Shown here: in pieces, positions 60,322 to 64,000 of the stretch
How positions within the stretch are numbered: position 1 is the stretch's first letter
How the letters are laid out: each line of letters opens with the position of its first letter
Origin: Malachius bipustulatus
Taxonomy: Eukaryota > Arthropoda > Insecta > Coleoptera > Melyridae
Length of the DNA stretch: 64,000 nt
Assembly (NCBI GenBank): GCA_910589415.1
Contig: OU342634.1
Location: 40,044,723 to 40,108,722, forward strand
Direction of reading: 5' to 3'
Notes under the pieces: model-generated
The model's database searches: none
What the model was told of the DNA's origin: nothing
Seen by the model: the letters and a program-made list of their open reading frames with translations, nothing else
Position numbers and translations under genes: made by a program

Positions 60322-60332
60322 TAAGTTGTACT

Positions 60333-61574
60333 ATAAAATAATAATGACTCCTCAAGACACGTATTTAATCCATTTTTGTTACGTCCAAGCTACAAAATAA
60401 AGTGAGGTGTACACGTGTATTTTTCATTTTTGGTTTATAAAATTGATTATTTTCTAAAAATTTAATTATTTTTTAATTTTTTTCATTTTATAAGTTCGTA
60501 CAGACCACGATACACATATACACGGTATGCCGATTGCTGTTACTATTTTGGTTATTACGCGCAGTGACGTCATGTGGTTTTATTTTGACTTAAAGTATTA
60601 ATCGCGGTGAGGTTGTTTATAAAATAAATGTCAAATTATATTGCTTCGATCCTTTTTGCTTGTGTTTTTCTTTGTGCTAGATCTATTATGGAAAAATCTT
60701 TAATTTTTTTTCGAAAAAAAAAAAAATGAAATTTTTACAATTTTTTTTAATGTTATTGATTTTTGATTTTTATGATTTTTTTTTGTACCAAACGACATAA
60801 AAAAAACAATATGGCGGCTATAAGAAAAACAAAAGTTGATAATGAAAACTCTGGGATTTAGTTGGCCTTGAAAATTTTTAAAACGTTACATGGATAGCTG
60901 TTGCCAACTTATGCAAGCCTACAAAGAATTATTTATTTATTCCTGACAATAAAAAAGATATGAGGAATCTCATGGTGTAGTCTTAGAACCACGTGACGTC
61001 ACGAGACCGGAGCGCAGCCTGCGCCCTGCGCGATGTGTATCGTGGTACAGATGTAAATAATTGATTACTGTTGCTGAACGGGTTCAAAAAATTATGACTT
61101 ATTTTCGCAGAGACTGTGTGCGCGGTAAGTACCTGCACTGCTCAATTTGCCAATGAGATAATAAAAATTTCTATCATATTTTAAATCAAAATAGTTATTT
61201 TTGTACACTTTATTCACATTTAGGTAATATACATTTTACATTTTTGTATAAAAAATATATTACTATAAAAATTATATAAAAAGGAGGTTTATATGAGTAT
61301 GAGTATTTACTATTATAATAATGATCGCCATTAGAAATTTATTGTTGATTGGATGGTTCGTTGGTGGTCAATTGATGATTCAACAATAATTATTCTTTTT
61401 TTACTTTCGGTTAGCTGCAGAATTGACAGACAAATCGTTGAATTGACAGCCGATAAGTGTTTATTGAGCGAGAAAAAAGCAGCTAACTGCTGAAACTGTC
61501 ATTACTATCAATAAATCTTAAATATGCAAAGAAATTGCTCCTATACGAGCAGTTATCAGTTATAACAGCACGGG
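60333..61574. other. Intergenic, with a decayed foldback half copy
   Basis: 60710-60965 matches one arm of the 12115 family (CAAACGACATAAAAAAAACA, ATATGGCGGCTATAAGAAAA). Words ACCACGATACACAT (60494) and its inverse (61038) bracket ~560 bases and may be ends of another old element. Confidence 0.5.
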
Positions 61575-61626
61575 TACCTGCATTACCGACACTGACCTTC
61601 GGTGTTGGTAATACAGATACCCAAAT
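61575..61626. repeat. Imperfect hairpin
   Basis: GGGTACCTGCATTACCGACA and an inverted partner ending GGTAATACAGATACCC pair over ~24 bases with four transitions and a very short loop. It is too short for a typical pre-miRNA; it may be the core of a MITE. Confidence 0.4.
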
Positions 61627-62276
61627 AACAGAAGTTATGATGGCAACTATAATGATAATAAAATAAGTAACTAGATTTAAATAAATATCGAAATTATTAA
61701 TATTAAGTTTCTATTAAACTTACTGACAGAGCTATCCCATATTTAACGGCTACCACTTGAATTTTAATGACACAGTAGAAAAGCAGAAAAACACAGCTCG
61801 TTATTAGAAACGCACTCTAAGAACAATCAAGGCTAGGAACGCATCCAATTAAGTTTACTGTCATTACTGTCAAACAATGTCATTTTTAAATCAAAATCAG
61901 CTGATATCAGACTATTATTATCAGCAGCTATTTGCTATTTTTATTTATTTGAGTCAAAGTAATCACCAACAGAAAAATAATGCCATATGTTATCACAATC
62001 TTATGTTAACAGTGTTACTTCTTATCTTAATTCCAGTCCTTATAATTTTAAATTGAAATTGGAACACTCAAGTTTTTGATAAAAAAGATATCAATAATAA
62101 TTATGTAAGGGAATTGTGAAATCTTCAGGATGAGATGAAGAGTTGGTGTTGGTACTTACTTACTGCTTAATTATTTAAATTGAGTTTACAGCAGGGTTCA
62201 TCTAAATGTAATAAGAAACTGGAAAAGTTCAATATTTCTTAAATAATAATATATTCGTCTTAATTCTCCTATCAAA
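61627..62276 (+). promoter_or_regulatory. Presumed SLC25A21 upstream region
   Basis: About 650 AT-rich bases precede the SLC25A21 ATG. No strong core-promoter match; a TTTACAG acceptor-like site at 62186 could end a noncoding first exon's intron. Confidence 0.3.
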
Positions 62277-63979
62277 ATGTCAGACTCTAATTCAATGCTG
62301 AAACAGGCCGCAATTCAAATTGGTTCAGGAGGTTCAGCAGGTAATTTCCCAGTCTACCTGTTTGTATTTTATTTTTTATTTTTACAAACAATTTTTGCTG
62401 TCCAGGTTTTGTGGAAGTATGCATTATGCATCCCTTGGATTTAGTCAAGACTCGACTCCAAGTGCAGGGCCGGGAATCCTTCTGCAAGCCTCATCAAACC
62501 CATTACTATGGTATTATAGACTGTTTCAGAAAGATGTACAGATATGAGGGTATCACATCGTATTGGAAAGGAATTATCCCACCTATAATTGCTGAAACTC
62601 CGAAACGAGCTGTTAAAGTAATAATTACGATTTTGTTGAATTAATCTTGTTTGAAGCTAATTTTTGTGTATTTACTTGCAGTTTTTCACTTTTGAGCAAT
62701 ATAAGCAATTCTTCATGTTTGGATCTAGTACGCCGACGCCCTTGGTAAGATTTATATGAGTTTTTATGAAATTTGGGCTGGGAGTTTGGCAAGTCGGTCT
62801 TCTATTGAACTGAATCGCTGCACATTATTTTTAATTAACTTTTATAAGAACATTTCCCTCCTCATGCACAAGTTAATTATGGTAATTTTTAACTATTGGG
62901 ACCTGACTGCTGAACTTTACCAAAACAATCACACTCTAATAACGAAGGATGACTTTTCTTAGTTGTAGAAAATATCTTTTGGCAAGTTGGTATTCGGGAT
63001 GTGGAAAGAGAGAGAGAGAGAGAGGATGAGAATTAAATGGAATTAAGCAAGAACATTAGTTAGTTCATTTAGCAAGAGAACATTACAAAAAGTTCTTGTG
63101 CACATAATTTTTGTGTTGATAATTGAAATTATGACCTTGAGACTGATACCTTGAAATTGAGACCTTTAAAATGAGGTCTAACACGATCCCCCCCCCATGC
63201 CCCTCAAAATTTTGAAGTTGACAGTGACAGCAACTTCATCTTCGACATTTAACAAATCATTTCTACGTCAAAAAGTAGCAACATTCGTGATTGTAGGTAT
63301 AGAGATATGTTTCTCTTGAATGATATTCGGTATAATGTATAAATTTGTGATTTGGCTTTTTACCTATAACTTGCTTAGTTTTTAAGCTGTATCTTCCTTA
63401 AAAAAAAACCATTGTGTAGGGTTTTTCAAGAGTTATAAGCTCATATAAATTTAATTTTCTTTCAGCCCTTATTTCTGAAAGGGGTTCAACTGAAAGCGCT
63501 TGAACAAATCCATATCTTATTCAAGTCTTATCCTATAGAAACAATAATTCTCCAAAAAAGAAAACCTACAATTTTATACTATATAAAATTTTATTAAATC
63601 ACTTTATTGATATTTCTGATTAAATTACCAGCTCCTCAGTTCCGGTCCCCAAAGTTATAAATTCCCAACTTCTCGTAGTAGTAAAAGTCTTTATTCTATT
63701 TCACAGACTTTTTCTTTAGCCGGTTTAGGAGCTGGCGTGACAGAAGCGATCCTTGTTAATCCGTTCGAGGTGGTGAAAGTAACACTTCAAACGAACAGAG
63801 CTACAGGAAAAGAGGTACCCAGCACCTGGTATATAACTAAAGAAATTGCCAAAGAACACGGTTTGGGTTTCAAAGGTTTAAATAAGGGTGTAACTGCTAC
63901 GATAGCGCGGAATGGCGTTTTTAACATGGTTTACTTTGGATTTTATCATTCGGTTAAAGGATATCTTCCAGAATTTCAG
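62277..63979 (+). CDS. SLC25A21: Mitochondrial 2-oxodicarboxylate carrier, first four coding exons (partial)
   Basis: A mitochondrial carrier that in characterised orthologues exchanges 2-oxoadipate and 2-oxoglutarate across the inner membrane in lysine and tryptophan breakdown. Exons: 62277-62340, 62406-62617, 62682-62744 and 63707-63979, all GT-AG and in phase, about 204 residues. The first carrier signature is PLDLVKTR (PxDxxKxR), followed by YWKGIIPPIIAETPKRAVK and FFTFEQYK, diagnostic of this subfamily. The second repeat has NPFEVVKVTLQ and GLNKGVTATIARNGVFNMVYFG. The third repeat lies beyond the right edge. Start: ATG with A at -3, giving MSDSNSMLKQAAIQIGSGG, as in orthologues. Confidence 0.96.
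62745..63706 (+). other. SLC25A21 intron 3
   Basis: Intron between in-phase exons. It holds a short (GA)n run at 63006-63024 and no other recognised feature. Confidence 0.6.
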
Positions 63980-64000
63980 GTAAGATTTTAATTAACAATA

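Overview
The window is AT-rich, intron-rich animal DNA. Short GT-AG exons of conserved animal genes sit in long introns full of foldback DNA elements, LINE and SINE debris and tandem repeats. The protein matches and the transposon types point to an arthropod, most likely an insect; I cannot name the order. No bacterial operon, CRISPR array or rRNA gene is visible.

Four genes are supported. (1) An EMAP/EML-type microtubule-associated protein runs on + from 9898 to 40351 (12 core coding exons, 859 codons; 883 with a candidate cassette exon). A second, very short first coding exon at 31678-31685 splices in phase to the HELP-domain exon and predicts a 647-residue form without the N-terminal coiled coil. 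(2) An intronless CCDC112-like gene lies antisense (19706-20923) inside the first long EML intron. (3) A complete pecanex gene runs on - from 58512 to 42806 (17 exons, about 2359 residues). It converges tail to tail with EML, and a degraded LINE sits in its intron 12. (4) The first four coding exons of SLC25A21, the mitochondrial 2-oxodicarboxylate carrier, start at 62277 on + and run off the right edge. Exon phases agree across every joined exon in all three spliced genes, which is the strongest internal check available here.

Layout: 1-9800 holds upstream DNA with a TIR/satellite element (2480-3665), a mariner remnant with an 11-base minisatellite, a LINE RNase H remnant and a long array of ~20-base repeats (7660-8456). 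9898-40351 is the EML locus with many foldback elements. 40352-42805 is the convergent 3' region. 42806-58512 is pecanex. 58513-62276 is the divergent pecanex/SLC25A21 interval, with a GC-rich TIR element and an intact tRNA-derived SINE flanked by an 11-base duplication.

The points most worth following up are the internal EML promoter, a 52-codon protein-like upstream ORF in the presumed pecanex leader, a hAT-like MITE with an 8-base duplication, and the SINE with an RTE/BovB-like internal motif. The genes are not functionally linked in an obvious way; they are neighbours in an ordinary animal genome.
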